NCBI GenBank assembly: GCA_900540275.1
Contig: UQFO01000010.1
Location: 9,894-73,893, forward strand
Source of the DNA: an uncultured Oscillospiraceae bacterium
GTDB taxonomy: Bacteria; Bacillota; Clostridia; Oscillospirales; Acutalibacteraceae
DNA: 64,000 bases
Reading direction: 5' to 3'
Part shown: piece after piece, positions 16,972 to 25,394 of the stretch
Numbering within the stretch: position 1 is the first letter of the stretch
Layout: each line of letters begins with the position of its first letter
Translations under genes and position numbers: made by a program
The notes under the pieces: model-generated
What the model saw: the letters and a program-made list of their open reading frames with translations, nothing else
What the model was told of the DNA's origin: nothing
Databases searched by the model: none

Positions 16972-17826
16972 ATGGCTAAGATATTAGATGGAAAAGCAGT
17001 TTCCGCGTCGGTAAAGGAGCAGGTGGCGAATGAGACTGCCGCGCTCAAGGAGAAAGGTATTACACCCGGGCTTGCTGTCGTGATTGTCGGCGACGACCCC
17101 GCCTCGCATGTATATGTAAACAACAAAAAGAAGGCGTGCGCCCAGGTTGGCTTCCATTCGGAGGAATACGCGCTGCCCGCGCAGACTACGCAGGAGGAGC
17201 TGCTGGCTCTCGTTGAAACGCTGAACAAAAAGCCTGACATCAACGGTATCCTCGTTCAGCTTCCTCTGCCGCCGCACCTCGATGAAAAGGCGGTTATCGA
17301 GGCGATTGACCCGAAAAAAGACGTGGACGCGTTCCACGCTTCAAATGTCGGGAAAATCATGATAGGCGATTACCATTTCCTTCCCTGTACGCCCGCGGGT
17401 GTGATGGAGCTGTTAAAGTCTGAAAAAATAGACGTGTGCTCAAAGAACTGCGTCGTCATCGGCAGGAGCAATATTGTCGGCAAGCCGATGGCCATGCTTC
17501 TGCTGCACCAGAACGGCACGGTTACCATCTGCCACAGCCGGACAAAAAACCTGAAGGAGGTCTGCTCGCAGGCCGACATTTTGGTAGCGGCGGTCGGGAT
17601 AGCAAAGTTTGTCAAGGGCGATATGGTCAAGGAGGGCGCCGTGGTAATTGATGTTGGTATGGATCGGGACGAAAACGGCAAGCTCTGCGGCGATGTGGAT
17701 TTTGCGCAGGTCGAGCCGAAGGCCTCTTATATTACGCCGGTGCCGGGCGGGGTCGGACCAATGACAATTGCTATGCTCATGAAAAACACGCTGATGGCGG
17801 CAAGGCTGCAAAACGGTATGTATTAA
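16972..17826 (+). CDS. folD: Bifunctional methylenetetrahydrofolate dehydrogenase / cyclohydrolase
   Basis: This 284-residue protein is full length. It shows the substrate motif VYVNNKKKAC with the catalytic lysine, ILVQLPLPPHLDE, the NADP-site VIGRSNIVGKPMA, and PGGVGPMTIAML near the C-terminus. It converts 5,10-methylene-THF to 10-formyl-THF through the methenyl form for one-carbon metabolism. It follows lgt with a short gap; a new promoter for the ribosomal genes starts just after it. Confidence 0.97.
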   Translation: MAKILDGKAVSASVKEQVANETAALKEKGITPGLAVVIVGDDPASHVYVNNKKKACAQVGFHSEEYALPAQTTQEELLALVETLNKKPDINGILVQLPLPPHLDEKAVIEAIDPKKDVDAFHASNVGKIMIGDYHFLPCTPAGVMELLKSEKIDVCSKNCVVIGRSNIVGKPMAMLLLHQNGTVTICHSRTKNLKEVCSQADILVAAVGIAKFVKGDMVKEGAVVIDVGMDRDENGKLCGDVDFAQVEPKASYITPVPGGVGPMTIAMLMKNTLMAARLQNGMY

Positions 17827-17848
17827 GCGGGAAAAGTGCTGGAACTGC

Positions 17849-17877
17849 TTGACAGGGCTTTTTGCTTGTGCTACTAT
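17849..17877 (+). promoter_or_regulatory. Promoter of rplU-prp-rpmA
   Basis: TTGACA (17849-17854), 17-bp spacer, TACTAT (17872-17877). Confidence 0.8.
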
Positions 17878-17883
17878 ATTATA

Positions 17884-17960
17884 GCCGCATATTACGGGCA
17901 TCTATAAGAGGGCGTATGTCCCCGCCCGGCGAATAGCGAGTCTGAATAAAGGAATGGTTT
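17884..17960 (+). ncRNA. Probable ribosomal protein L21 leader
   Basis: The roughly 80-nt leader between promoter and rplU contains GCCGCAT and CCCCGCCCGGCGAATAGCG type blocks, as in the Firmicutes L21 leader family, which is thought to mediate feedback control. The call rests on position and partial motif likeness. Confidence 0.5.
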
Positions 17961-17965
17961 ATTAC

Positions 17966-18274
17966 ATGTACGCAATTATCGAAACCGGCGGTAAGCAGTA
18001 CAAGGTAGAGAGCGGCGACGTTATCTACGTGGAAAAGCTTACGGCGCAGGAAAATGACACGGTTGATTTCAAGGTCGTCGCGCTTGCAACAGAAAACGAC
18101 ATGAAGGTCGGCAGCCCGTATGTAGCGGACGCGAAGGTAACGGGCAAGGTGCTCAAGAACGGCAAAGGCAAGAAAATTACCGTTGCCACATATAAGCCCA
18201 AGAAGGGCGAAAAGAGAAAGATGGGTCACAGACAGCCTTATACGAAGGTTGAAATCCAGGCTTTTGAAGCGTAA
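17966..18274 (+). CDS. rplU: 50S ribosomal protein L21
   Basis: The start at 17966 gives the canonical MYAIIETGGKQYKV; an ATG at 17954 lies too close to AAAGGA. The 102-residue protein has the C-terminal KKGEKRKMGHRQPYTKVEI typical of L21, which binds 23S rRNA. It is the first gene of rplU-prp-rpmA. Confidence 0.97.
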   Translation: MYAIIETGGKQYKVESGDVIYVEKLTAQENDTVDFKVVALATENDMKVGSPYVADAKVTGKVLKNGKGKKITVATYKPKKGEKRKMGHRQPYTKVEIQAFEA

Positions 18275-18277
18275 GCC

Positions 18278-18598
18278 ATGATTGAGGCGGTCTTTTACAC
18301 ATCGGACAGCGGAAGGCTTCTGGGCTTTCGCGTGAAGGGTCATGCGGGCTACTCGGAGCATGGGAGCGATATCGTCTGCGCGGCGGTCAGTTCCGCTTCA
18401 CTGATGGCTGCTAACACCATCACGGAGGTTCTGCACATCGGTGCCGACGTTACGGTAAAGGACGGAAATCTCGCAATCAGGATTTTTGAGCGGGACGCGG
18501 ATATCTGCCGCGACATCCTCTCGGGCTTCAAGCTGCATATGCTGTCTCTTGAAGAGCAGTATCCGCAATATATCAGCGTAAATTATACGGAGGTGTAA
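18278..18598 (+). CDS. prp: Ribosomal-processing cysteine protease Prp
   Basis: A 106-residue protein with GHAGYSEHGSDIVCAAVS, which carries the catalytic His and Cys of Prp (YsxB family). Prp removes a short N-terminal extension from L27 before it enters the ribosome. The gene lies between rplU and rpmA, with 3 nt on each side, the usual Firmicutes arrangement. The downstream L27 does carry the extension. Confidence 0.95.
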   Translation: MIEAVFYTSDSGRLLGFRVKGHAGYSEHGSDIVCAAVSSASLMAANTITEVLHIGADVTVKDGNLAIRIFERDADICRDILSGFKLHMLSLEEQYPQYISVNYTEV

Positions 18599-18601
18599 AC
18601 A

Positions 18602-18883
18602 ATGATTAAAATAGACATTCAGTTGTTTGCTCATAAAAAAGGTATGGGCTCCACAAAGAACGGACGTGACTCCGAATCCAAACGTCTCGGCGTAAAGCGT
18701 GCGGACGGACAGTTCGTGCTTGCCGGCAACATCCTTGTCAAGCAGCGCGGAACACATATCCATCCCGGCAACAACGTCGGCAGAGGCTCTGACGACACTC
18801 TGTTCGCTTTGGTGGACGGCAAGGTCCGTTTTGAGCGTGTAGGCCGCGACCGCAAGCGCGTCAGCGTTTATGCGGAGCAGTAA
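18602..18883 (+). CDS. rpmA: 50S ribosomal protein L27 with cleavable N-terminus
   Basis: This 93-residue protein begins MIKIDIQLFAHKKGMGSTKN. The IxIQLFAHKKG segment is the Prp recognition site, with cleavage expected after the phenylalanine at residue 9. The remainder is classic L27 (RDSESKRLGVK, GTHIHPGNNVGRG). L27 reaches into the peptidyl transferase centre with its processed end. Confidence 0.97.
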   Translation: MIKIDIQLFAHKKGMGSTKNGRDSESKRLGVKRADGQFVLAGNILVKQRGTHIHPGNNVGRGSDDTLFALVDGKVRFERVGRDRKRVSVYAEQ

Positions 18884-18905
18884 TTGCGTGCAAACAATAA
18901 CGACT

Positions 18906-18935
18906 TGAAGGGCGGAAGGGTTTCCGCCCTTATTT
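18906..18935 (+). terminator. Terminator of rplU-prp-rpmA
   Basis: AAGGGCGGAA and TTCCGCCCTT pair around GGG, then ATTTTAT. Confidence 0.75.
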
Positions 18936-18954
18936 TATAAGCAGAGGGCTTTTT

Positions 18955-19326
18955 ATGTTTCAGAACGATTATTTTATGCGCCAGATTGAAATGCTCGGCC
19001 GCTTTCTTGCAAAGCTGATATTTAATAAAGAAACGACCGTATACGAGGTAATTATCGACGAAGAGGGAAATATTACCCCTGCTGGTTTACTTTATCTGGA
19101 ACTCAATACGATGATAAAAGAGGGTAGAATAAATGAAGCGGAGAATCTGCTCTTCGACCGGATTGAAGCGACCTATGACAATGAATACCTGGAAATCGCC
19201 ATTGATTTTTATTCCCAGGTAAATAATTTGACGGATGAATTTTTAGAGGAGCACGATTTTTCACGGGAGGAAGCCATGGAAGGGCTTTCCAAAGTGAAAC
19301 AGCTTTACGGCATTGAAGAGCTGTAA
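18955..19326 (+). CDS. DUF6483-type small protein
   Basis: A 123-residue acidic, all-helical protein beginning MFQNDYFMRQIEMLGRFLAK. This opening and the EGRINEAENLLFDRIE segment are typical of DUF6483-like proteins, often seen near obgE in Clostridia. No catalytic motif is visible and the function is unknown. It may be co-transcribed with obgE, 34 nt away. Confidence 0.75.
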   Translation: MFQNDYFMRQIEMLGRFLAKLIFNKETTVYEVIIDEEGNITPAGLLYLELNTMIKEGRINEAENLLFDRIEATYDNEYLEIAIDFYSQVNNLTDEFLEEHDFSREEAMEGLSKVKQLYGIEEL

Positions 19327-19360
19327 CGGCGCCTGACGGCAGAAAAGGCGGGACAAAAAA

Positions 19361-20632
19361 ATGTTTGTAGATTACGCGAAAATAAATATAAAGGCGGGCG
19401 ACGGCGGCGATGGGCATGTTTCCTTCCACAGAGAAAAGTATGTTGCAGCGGGAGGGCCCGACGGCGGTGACGGAGGAAGAGGCGGCAACGTTGTGTTCCA
19501 GGCGGACGACAACCTTTCGACGCTTGCCGATTTCCGTTATAAAAGGAAGTATGCCGCGCCCCGCGGCGAGGACGGCAGGCCGAGCCGCAGGACAGGAAAA
19601 AACGGCGGAGACCTTGTGATTAAGGTGCCGCGCGGAACGGTGGTAAAGGAAGCTGAAACAGGGCGCATCCTGGCGGACGTGTCTTCAGACGAGCAGGTTG
19701 TTGTTGCGCGCGGCGGAAACGGCGGTTGGGGCAACATCCATTTCGCTACGCCGACGCGCCAGATTCCACGCTTTGCAAAACCGGGGCTTCCCGGCGAGGA
19801 GTTCGAGGTACAGCTCGAGCTCAAGCTTTTGGCTGACGTGGGGCTTGTGGGCTTTCCAAACGTTGGAAAAAGCACCCTCGTTTCTGTTGTGAGTGAAGCA
19901 AAGCCGGTAATTGCAGATTACCATTTTACAACGATTACGCCTGTGCTCGGCGTCGTCAGGATGGGACAGGAACAGTCCTTTGTTATGGCTGATATTCCGG
20001 GACTGATTGAAAACGCAAGCGAAGGAACGGGACTTGGGCACCAGTTTTTGCGCCACGTTGACCGCTGCCGGATGCTCGTGCATATCGTCGATGTCGCGGG
20101 CAGCGAGGGCCGTGACCCGAAGGACGACTTTAATATTATCAACCGGGAGCTTGAAAAGTTTGATTCCGAGCTTGCAAAGCGCCCAATGCTGGTCGCGGGC
20201 AATAAGTGCGATTTGGCACAGGATGAGCAGATAGAGGAATTTAAAAGGTTTGTTGAGGAGCAGGGGTACGAGTTCTTCCCGATTATGGCGGCGATTCGCC
20301 ACGGGGTAGACCCGCTCCTGCAAAAAATACAAGAGATGCTTTCAAAGCTTCCGCCGATTGTGCGCTATGAGGCGGAGCCCGCGCCTGTTATTGAGCCGGA
20401 GAAGCTCAGGGACCGCGGCGTTTCGGTCAAGGTAGTGGACGGTATTTATGTGGTAGAAGGTAAATGGCTGTTGAACGTGATGCGTTCGGTCAATTTTGAC
20501 GATTACGAATCGCTTCAGTATTTCCAGCGTGTGCTGATAAGCGCGGGCGTGATAGACGCTTTGCGGGAGGCTGGCATTTCTGAGGGCGATACGGTATCGA
20601 TTTATGACCTGGACTTTGATTTTGTGGAATAA
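19361..20632 (+). CDS. obgE: GTPase Obg
   Basis: This 423-residue protein has the three expected domains: the glycine-rich Obg fold (about 1-157; AGDGGDGHVSFHREK, GPDGGDGGRGG), the G domain (GFPNVGKST, DIPGLIE, NKCD), and a C-terminal OCT domain from about 345. It is an essential ribosome-associated GTPase linked to 50S assembly and ppGpp. mrnC starts 17 nt downstream, so both act on ribosome maturation. Confidence 0.98.
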   Translation: MFVDYAKINIKAGDGGDGHVSFHREKYVAAGGPDGGDGGRGGNVVFQADDNLSTLADFRYKRKYAAPRGEDGRPSRRTGKNGGDLVIKVPRGTVVKEAETGRILADVSSDEQVVVARGGNGGWGNIHFATPTRQIPRFAKPGLPGEEFEVQLELKLLADVGLVGFPNVGKSTLVSVVSEAKPVIADYHFTTITPVLGVVRMGQEQSFVMADIPGLIENASEGTGLGHQFLRHVDRCRMLVHIVDVAGSEGRDPKDDFNIINRELEKFDSELAKRPMLVAGNKCDLAQDEQIEEFKRFVEEQGYEFFPIMAAIRHGVDPLLQKIQEMLSKLPPIVRYEAEPAPVIEPEKLRDRGVSVKVVDGIYVVEGKWLLNVMRSVNFDDYESLQYFQRVLISAGVIDALREAGISEGDTVSIYDLDFDFVE

Positions 20633-20649
20633 TGCGGAGGAACGTATAG

Positions 20650-21054
20650 ATGGACAAATTGCTCGACAGGCAATGCGACCCGCGGCAGTACAGCCCGCTG
20701 GCGCTGGCCTTTATAGGCGACGGCGTGTTTGACCTGATGGTACGTGAGCGGCTTGTAACACAGGCCAACCGACCGGTCGGGGAGCTGAACAGAATGAAGG
20801 TTCAGCAGGTCTGCTGCAAATCGCAGGCGGAATTTGTGTCTTTATTGCTGCCGGAGCTTTCGGAAGAGGAAGAGGCGGTATACCGGCGTGGGCGAAACGC
20901 GCACAGCCGCCCGCCGAAGAACGCAAGCTCCGCCGACTACCACAGCGCAACGGGTTTTGAGGCGCTGTGGGGGTATTTGTACCTGCTTGGGAGAATTGAC
21001 CGCCTTTGCGAGCTTTTTGAAAAGCTGATGCGCGACGGCGAATCGGATACATAA
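20650..21054 (+). CDS. mrnC: Mini-ribonuclease III
   Basis: This 134-residue protein contains LAFIGDGVFDLMVRERL and YRRGRNAHS, the RNase III catalytic-domain motifs of MrnC without a double-stranded RNA-binding domain. The acidic residues of the active site are present. It matures the ends of 23S rRNA. It follows obgE closely and ends before a strong terminator. Confidence 0.96.
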   Translation: MDKLLDRQCDPRQYSPLALAFIGDGVFDLMVRERLVTQANRPVGELNRMKVQQVCCKSQAEFVSLLLPELSEEEEAVYRRGRNAHSRPPKNASSADYHSATGFEALWGYLYLLGRIDRLCELFEKLMRDGESDT

Positions 21055-21077
21055 AAACCATCCAGAATATGTAAACT

Positions 21078-21105
21078 AAGAGCAGGTATGGCCTGCTCTT
21101 TTTTT
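21078..21105 (+). terminator. Terminator after mrnC
   Basis: AAGAGCAGG and CCTGCTCTT pair around TATGG, followed by Ts. Confidence 0.93.
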
Positions 21106-21173
21106 GCGGCCTTAAAAAACACTGTCCGGCGGCTTCCCGCTGAACATGGCAGCTTAAGGAAGGATATTACTGT

Positions 21174-22049
21174 ATGGTAAGGGAATCCATCAATAAAAAA
21201 TCGATTTTCCTCGATCTTCTGTTTTTTCTCGCGGGGAGCGTGTTGTACGCCATATCCGTCGATATGTTCACCGCGCCCAACGAAATAGCGCCCGGCGGGC
21301 TTACAGGCGTAGGCACGATGCTCAATTCCCTGTTTGGGCTGCCCATCGGCACCGTTGTGCTGATACTGAATATTCCGCTGTTTATTTGGGGCGCGGCAGT
21401 GATGGGTTGGAAATTTCTTGGCAAGACAGTTACCGCGACTGTGCTTGTTTCAGCGGCGATTGACATTTTAGAGCCGTTTCTCCCCGCGTACACAGGCGAT
21501 AAAATGCTTGCGAGCATTTTCGGAGGGATATTTATAGGCGTAGGGCTTTCGTTGATTTTCATCCGCGGCGGCACAACCGGCGGAACGGACCTTACGGCGC
21601 GGCTTTTGAACCGGCGCAGGCCGCAGATGTCCATCGGCAAGCTGATACTATTAATCGATATGGTAGTTATCGTTGCTGCCGGCCTTGTTTATGGGAATTT
21701 GGAAAGCCCGCTTTACGCCGTCGTCAGTATTTTTGTCACAACAAAGATTATCGACGCGCTTATTTACGGCACGAGCATAGGCACGGGCAAGATGATGTTT
21801 ATTATCTCGGACAAAAACGAAGAAATTGCTGACAAAATTATCAATACCATAAGCCGCGGCGTGACAAAAATAAAATCTGTCGGCGGCTACAGCGGCGCGC
21901 CGCGCGAGGTGCTATTATGCGCGCTCAGCCGCAGCGAGGTCTATAAAACGTACGACGTCATTCACAAAATCGACCCGCACGCGTTTATTATTGTGGGAGA
22001 GGCGGGAGAAATCTCTGGGGAAGGCTTTGCGTCATTAAAAAAAGATTGA
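21174..22049 (+). CDS. YitT family membrane protein
   Basis: The ATG follows AAGGAAGG. The 291-residue protein has about five N-terminal membrane segments with the family motifs APNEIAPGGLTGVG and GGTTGGTDL, then a soluble C-terminal DUF2179 domain from about 195 (SRGVTKIKSVGGYSGAPRE). YitT proteins are widespread in Firmicutes; transport roles have been proposed but none is established. Its stop codon lies inside the promoter of rpsF. Confidence 0.93.
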   Translation: MVRESINKKSIFLDLLFFLAGSVLYAISVDMFTAPNEIAPGGLTGVGTMLNSLFGLPIGTVVLILNIPLFIWGAAVMGWKFLGKTVTATVLVSAAIDILEPFLPAYTGDKMLASIFGGIFIGVGLSLIFIRGGTTGGTDLTARLLNRRRPQMSIGKLILLIDMVVIVAAGLVYGNLESPLYAVVSIFVTTKIIDALIYGTSIGTGKMMFIISDKNEEIADKIINTISRGVTKIKSVGGYSGAPREVLLCALSRSEVYKTYDVIHKIDPHAFIIVGEAGEISGEGFASLKKD

Positions 22050-22074
22050 CAGAAGAATATGGAATTGATATAAT
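22046..22074 (+). promoter_or_regulatory. Promoter of rpsF-ssb-rpsR
   Basis: TTGACA (22046-22051), 17-bp spacer, TATAAT (22069-22074); the -35 overlaps the yitT stop codon. Confidence 0.92.
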
Positions 22075-22080
22075 AACCCT

Positions 22081-22190
22081 GTTATGTCTGCGGGTCAGAC
22101 GGCGGGCATAGCGCGGCATACAGGCCGCTTGTTATCCTTGCTCCGGTCAAAAGCTGCCGGGGCCAAAGTCCAAAAGGAGGTGCACAAAAG
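22081..22190 (+). ncRNA. Possible S6:S18 autoregulatory leader
   Basis: The leader has a hairpin, GCTCCGG...GCCGGGGC (about 22139-22163), with CCG elements, as in bacterial leaders that bind the S6:S18 complex. The position upstream of rpsF fits. It is not confirmed by a model. Confidence 0.4.
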
Positions 22191-22484
22191 ATGGCAGTAA
22201 TCAATTCCTATGAGACCGTTATGGTCATTTCTACAACGCTCGGCGAAGAGGGCATTCAGGCTATGATTGAAAAATTCAAGGCGCTCATTGAGAAGCATGC
22301 TACTCTTGAAAACGTCGACGAGTGGGGCAAGCGCAGGCTTGCATACCTCATCAACGACGAGGCCGAGGGCCATTATGTCCTGATTAACTTCAAGAGCGAG
22401 CCTGATTTCCCGGCGGAGCTCGACAGACGTTACAAGATTACAGACGGAATTCTCCGTTCCCTCATCGTAAGAAAAGACGCTTAA
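22191..22484 (+). CDS. rpsF: 30S ribosomal protein S6
   Basis: This 97-residue protein begins with NSYETVMVISTTLGEE and has EWGKRRLAYLINDEAEGHYVLINF, the core of S6. It binds S18 and 16S rRNA in the platform. AGGAGGTG precedes the ATG. It is the first gene of the conserved rpsF-ssb-rpsR operon. Confidence 0.98.
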   Translation: MAVINSYETVMVISTTLGEEGIQAMIEKFKALIEKHATLENVDEWGKRRLAYLINDEAEGHYVLINFKSEPDFPAELDRRYKITDGILRSLIVRKDA

Positions 22485-22521
22485 GTGAATATATGAAGCT
22501 AGGAAAGAAGGATGAAACGTA

Positions 22522-22968
22522 ATGAATAAAGTGATTTTAATGGGCAGGCTTGTAGCCGACCCGGAACTCAAAACGACGCCGTCTGGCGTATCGGTCACCA
22601 GCTTCCGTATTGCGGTGGACCGCAATTACGTAAAGCAGGGCGAAGAACGCCAGGCGGATTTTATCGACATCGTATGCTGGAGGCAGCGCGCTGAGTTCGT
22701 TTGCAAGTATTTTGTAAAGGGCCAGCTGATTGCGCTTGAAGGTTCTATCCAGACACGCCAGTACCAGGACAAGAACGGAAACAACCGTACGGCTGTTGAA
22801 GTAGTCGCCGACAACGTGTATTTCACAGGCGACAAAAGAGGCGGCGGCGCCCCGCAGGGCGGATATTCGCAGGCTCCTGTACCGACGGAAGCACCGGCGC
22901 CCGCTTATACGAGCGGTTCGACGGGCGACTTTGAGGAAATGCCTTTGGATGACGATTTACCGTTTTGA
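22522..22968 (+). CDS. ssb: Single-stranded DNA-binding protein
   Basis: A 148-residue protein opening MNKVILMGRLVADPELKTTP with an OB fold to about residue 106, a G/P/A-rich flexible tail, and the acidic C-terminal tip MPLDDDLPF that recruits replication and repair partners. It sits between rpsF and rpsR as in many Firmicutes. Confidence 0.98.
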   Translation: MNKVILMGRLVADPELKTTPSGVSVTSFRIAVDRNYVKQGEERQADFIDIVCWRQRAEFVCKYFVKGQLIALEGSIQTRQYQDKNGNNRTAVEVVADNVYFTGDKRGGGAPQGGYSQAPVPTEAPAPAYTSGSTGDFEEMPLDDDLPF

Positions 22969-23016
22969 TTGAGAGCGCAGTTTTTTCTGCGATTATTTAT
23001 AAAGGAGCGATAGAAA

Positions 23017-23268
23017 ATGGCTGACAGACCCGAGAGAGACAACCGCCGCGGCGGACGCAAGGGCCGCAGGAAGGTTTGCGCGTTCTGTGTGGACAAGGTT
23101 GAAACAATCGATTATAAGGATATTGCAAGGCTTCGCCGTTTCCTTTCCGAGAGGGCGAAGATTCTCCCCAGGAGAGTAACGGGTACATGCGCGCATCATC
23201 AGCGTGCGCTGACGCTTGCAATCAAGAGAGCAAGGCATTTGGCTCTGCTTCCCTACACAAGCGACTGA
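23017..23268 (+). CDS. rpsR: 30S ribosomal protein S18
   Basis: This 83-residue protein has the CAFC pair (KVCAFCVDKVETIDYKD), FLSERAKILPRRVTGTCAHHQR and the C-terminal RARHLALLPYT. The CxxC plus CxHH arrangement suggests the zinc-binding form. It ends the operon and is followed by a strong terminator. Confidence 0.98.
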   Translation: MADRPERDNRRGGRKGRRKVCAFCVDKVETIDYKDIARLRRFLSERAKILPRRVTGTCAHHQRALTLAIKRARHLALLPYTSD

Positions 23269-23286
23269 TTTTACATCGATAAAGCG

Positions 23287-23330
23287 CAGCGGCGGGTTTG
23301 TGACGAACCTGCCGCTGTTTTTGTTTTTTT
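23287..23330 (+). terminator. Terminator of rpsF-ssb-rpsR
   Basis: CAGCGGCGGGTT pairs with AACCTGCCGCTG and is followed by long T runs. Confidence 0.93.
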
Positions 23331-23354
23331 GTTTTTAAACGCCAAATCAGGAAA

Positions 23355-23391
23355 GAACGCGCCCTGCCGTTTAATAAGGCAGGGCGCGTTC
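23355..23391 (-). terminator. Terminator for the minus-strand lipoprotein operon
   Basis: GAACGCGCCCTGCC and GGCAGGGCGCGTTC form a perfect 14-bp stem 27 bp past the stop of the minus-strand gene; TTTC follows on that strand. Confidence 0.75.
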
Positions 23392-23417
23392 CCTTTCAAA
23401 GGAAGAAACTATTAGTT

Positions 23418-23912
23418 TTATTCTACTGTAAATTCAGCGGCGATATTCAAGTCCTCTTTTGTGGTATCGTTTGTAATGGGGAGGACAATCCTGTACCGTC
23501 CGGGGGAGAGAGGGCTGTTTTCGTCGGCAACCGAATAGCTGCGTTCACCGGTTCCCCCTGCAAATGCAATAATTTCTTCACTGCTCCAGATTGTATCGAT
23601 TGCAAGCGGCACGTGGACCCAGCGGCTGTTATGATAGGCCTGAAGCTCATATTGCGCGCCAAATGAGTACGAGTCCTTTGTATCATTTGATAAGACGGCA
23701 ATTACCTTCTGGACGTCCTTAGGATAGCTTTTCTGCTTTGTTTGGAAGGAGAGGTTGTCTATTTTGGATATGATGGCTTCGGTGGGTGCTTCCGTGGCGG
23801 AAGCCGCCTGTGTTTCATCTGCAATGGAGCTTATGTTATGCTGGTTGGAGCAGCCGCAGAGGGTGAAGGCAGCTGTCATAATAAGAGCCATTATCCATAT
23901 AAGTCCTTTCAT
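23418..23912 (-). CDS. Lipoprotein with bacterial Ig-like domain
   Basis: A 164-residue protein with a signal peptide ending LCGC, a lipobox whose cysteine (about residue 21) would be lipidated by Lgt. After a T/E/A-rich linker, residues about 50-164 carry features of a small Ig-like domain common in clostridial lipoproteins (YSFGAQYELQAYHNSRWVHV, SPGRYRIVLPI). It probably sits on the outer face of the membrane. It starts 4 nt after the upstream gene, so the two form an operon. The function is unknown. Confidence 0.75.
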   Translation of the reverse strand: MKGLIWIMALIMTAAFTLCGCSNQHNISSIADETQAASATEAPTEAIISKIDNLSFQTKQKSYPKDVQKVIAVLSNDTKDSYSFGAQYELQAYHNSRWVHVPLAIDTIWSSEEIIAFAGGTGERSYSVADENSPLSPGRYRIVLPITNDTTKEDLNIAAEFTVE

Positions 23913-23916
23913 CCAA

Positions 23917-24627
23917 TCACCTGCTTAGTATCGGTTTAAGTACCAAAGGTTGATACCAATTATTTGTACTGACGGCGGCTTCCTTCAATTCTCCGGTTGT
24001 CTTTTCAAAGATAATCGCCTCGGAATCAAGAATCTCATTTTTAAAGTTTTGGATTTTCTCTGCGGTCAAGTTGAAGATGCTAACAGAAATTGCATTTTGG
24101 TCGTCTAGTAACATAAAATAACGGATATCGTCACAAATATTCGGTTGGTGAGTTCCCCTTTTTTGGTTTTCTAAATTTGTTTCAATTTTTGCACTGATTA
24201 TATCCATCATTTGCGTTAACTCTTCATGAGAATACGCTGCAGATTCAAACCGCACAGCAGAATTTCCTGCCGCTTCCGTAAGCGTTTGCCTGATTTCCGG
24301 AGTATTGTCGGTGAGCATGACGGCGAGCTTGCCGTTGCCATCAATATAGGAGCCTGCGTAATAATCGGGGTAGCTCGTTGCGCGGTTTGTCCGTCCTGAG
24401 GGAACGCAGCGCAGGAACTCATCGATATTTTCACCGGCTTCGCTTGCGTCGCGCTGCTTGTCAAAGATGGCGTTCAAGGCGGCGTCCTCACTTTGTTCCG
24501 GTTCTTGCAGCTGCATATGATTGTACCCAACAGCCGTTACGGATAAGATGGAGAAAAGCACTATCGCCAGAGCTAACAGTCCGCTCAATATGATTGAAAA
24601 TTTGTTTTTGCTTTTCTTCCATATCAT
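23917..24627 (-). CDS. Membrane-anchored extracytoplasmic protein of unknown function
   Basis: AAGGAG lies 9 nt before the ATG at 24627; earlier in-frame ATGs at 24645 and 24633 sit on or next to that site. The 236-residue product has one N-terminal membrane segment (FSIILSGLLALAIVLFSILS) and an outside domain. The SYIDGNGKLAVMLTD segment resembles the pro-domain seen before some secreted trypsin-like proteases, but no protease domain follows. It precedes the lipoprotein gene with a 4-nt gap, so they may act together at the cell surface. Confidence 0.6.
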   Translation of the reverse strand: MIWKKSKNKFSIILSGLLALAIVLFSILSVTAVGYNHMQLQEPEQSEDAALNAIFDKQRDASEAGENIDEFLRCVPSGRTNRATSYPDYYAGSYIDGNGKLAVMLTDNTPEIRQTLTEAAGNSAVRFESAAYSHEELTQMMDIISAKIETNLENQKRGTHQPNICDDIRYFMLLDDQNAISVSIFNLTAEKIQNFKNEILDSEAIIFEKTTGELKEAAVSTNNWYQPLVLKPILSR

Positions 24628-24785
24628 TTTCATGCACTCCTTCATAAAAATTGAGGTAAAATTATTAGTTACGTGAGTTGAAATATTAAAACCACCTTCT
24701 TTATATTAATATTATAACCTTATAATTATAAAAAATAAAGAGTTTTTCGCATTTGCTATGTTTTTTGTGTAATTTAACATAAAGA

Positions 24786-24813
24786 GTCCCCGGCATGAAA
24801 CCATGCCGGGGAC
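24786..24813 (-). terminator. Terminator hairpin past the 24.8-kb minus-strand gene
   Basis: GTCCCCGGCATG and CATGCCGGGGAC around AAAC form a 12-bp perfect stem; CTCTTTAT follows on the minus strand. Confidence 0.7.
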
Positions 24814-24829
24814 AATGCGCCTGTTATTC

Positions 24830-25123
24830 TTATTCGTTTGAGGCAAGCGCCCGGTTGAGCCAGATCTCGCCAATGTCCATTGCCAGATAAAGGCCGTTTT
24901 TTTCACTCGCCTTTACAACCTGCTTCCTCGGGCTGATATCGGGGTCGGTGCACATCAGCTGGACCGTTACCTTATCCGCGACCTCCAGGTCGTTAACCGT
25001 TTTCTTTGACTTTATCTGAAGCCGGATTACATACCGTTCGTCCATATTGCCGTAATACAGCACGTCGCCGCAGCGCACGAGCGGCTTTCCTTTATAGGTA
25101 GGGAACTTCTCTTTCTCCGCCAT
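24830..25123 (-). CDS. Conserved small protein of unknown function
   Basis: The ATG at 25123 is 8 nt from GGGAGG; a TTG at 25129 is too close. The 97-residue product has no signal peptide or membrane segment. It looks like a small beta-rich protein (VRCGDVLYYGNMDERYVIRL, TVQLMCTDPDI). I do not recognise a named family. It is divergent from the pullulanase gene and has its own hairpin terminator. Confidence 0.6.
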   Translation of the reverse strand: MAEKEKFPTYKGKPLVRCGDVLYYGNMDERYVIRLQIKSKKTVNDLEVADKVTVQLMCTDPDISPRKQVVKASEKNGLYLAMDIGEIWLNRALASNE

Positions 25124-25129
25124 AGACAA

Positions 25130-25394
25130 TACCTCCCTCTGCGTTTTTCTTTCAGATAATTATAGCATGAAACGCCCTTTCAGTAAAGCTTTTTTTCAGA
25201 TGGTTACATTTTTTTGTTCATAAATAAATATTTAGTGATTGTTAACAGTATTTCCCTGACAAATTCTAAGCGGAATCCAGTGCTTATTTCTCGAGCGGAA
25301 ATTCAACTGATTGTTATAATGATAAAATAAATTAACATTTTATGCCCGCTTTTTCATACCGTTTTTAGACGGTATCTATAAAGGAGGACCGTGT
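25130..25394. promoter_or_regulatory. Divergent control region before the pullulanase genes
   Basis: TATAAT at 25315-25320 is a likely -10 for the pullulanase gene, with no good -35. ATACCGT/ACGGTAT (25356-25375) form a hairpin in the leader a few bases before AAGGAGG, so it may affect translation. Confidence 0.45.
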
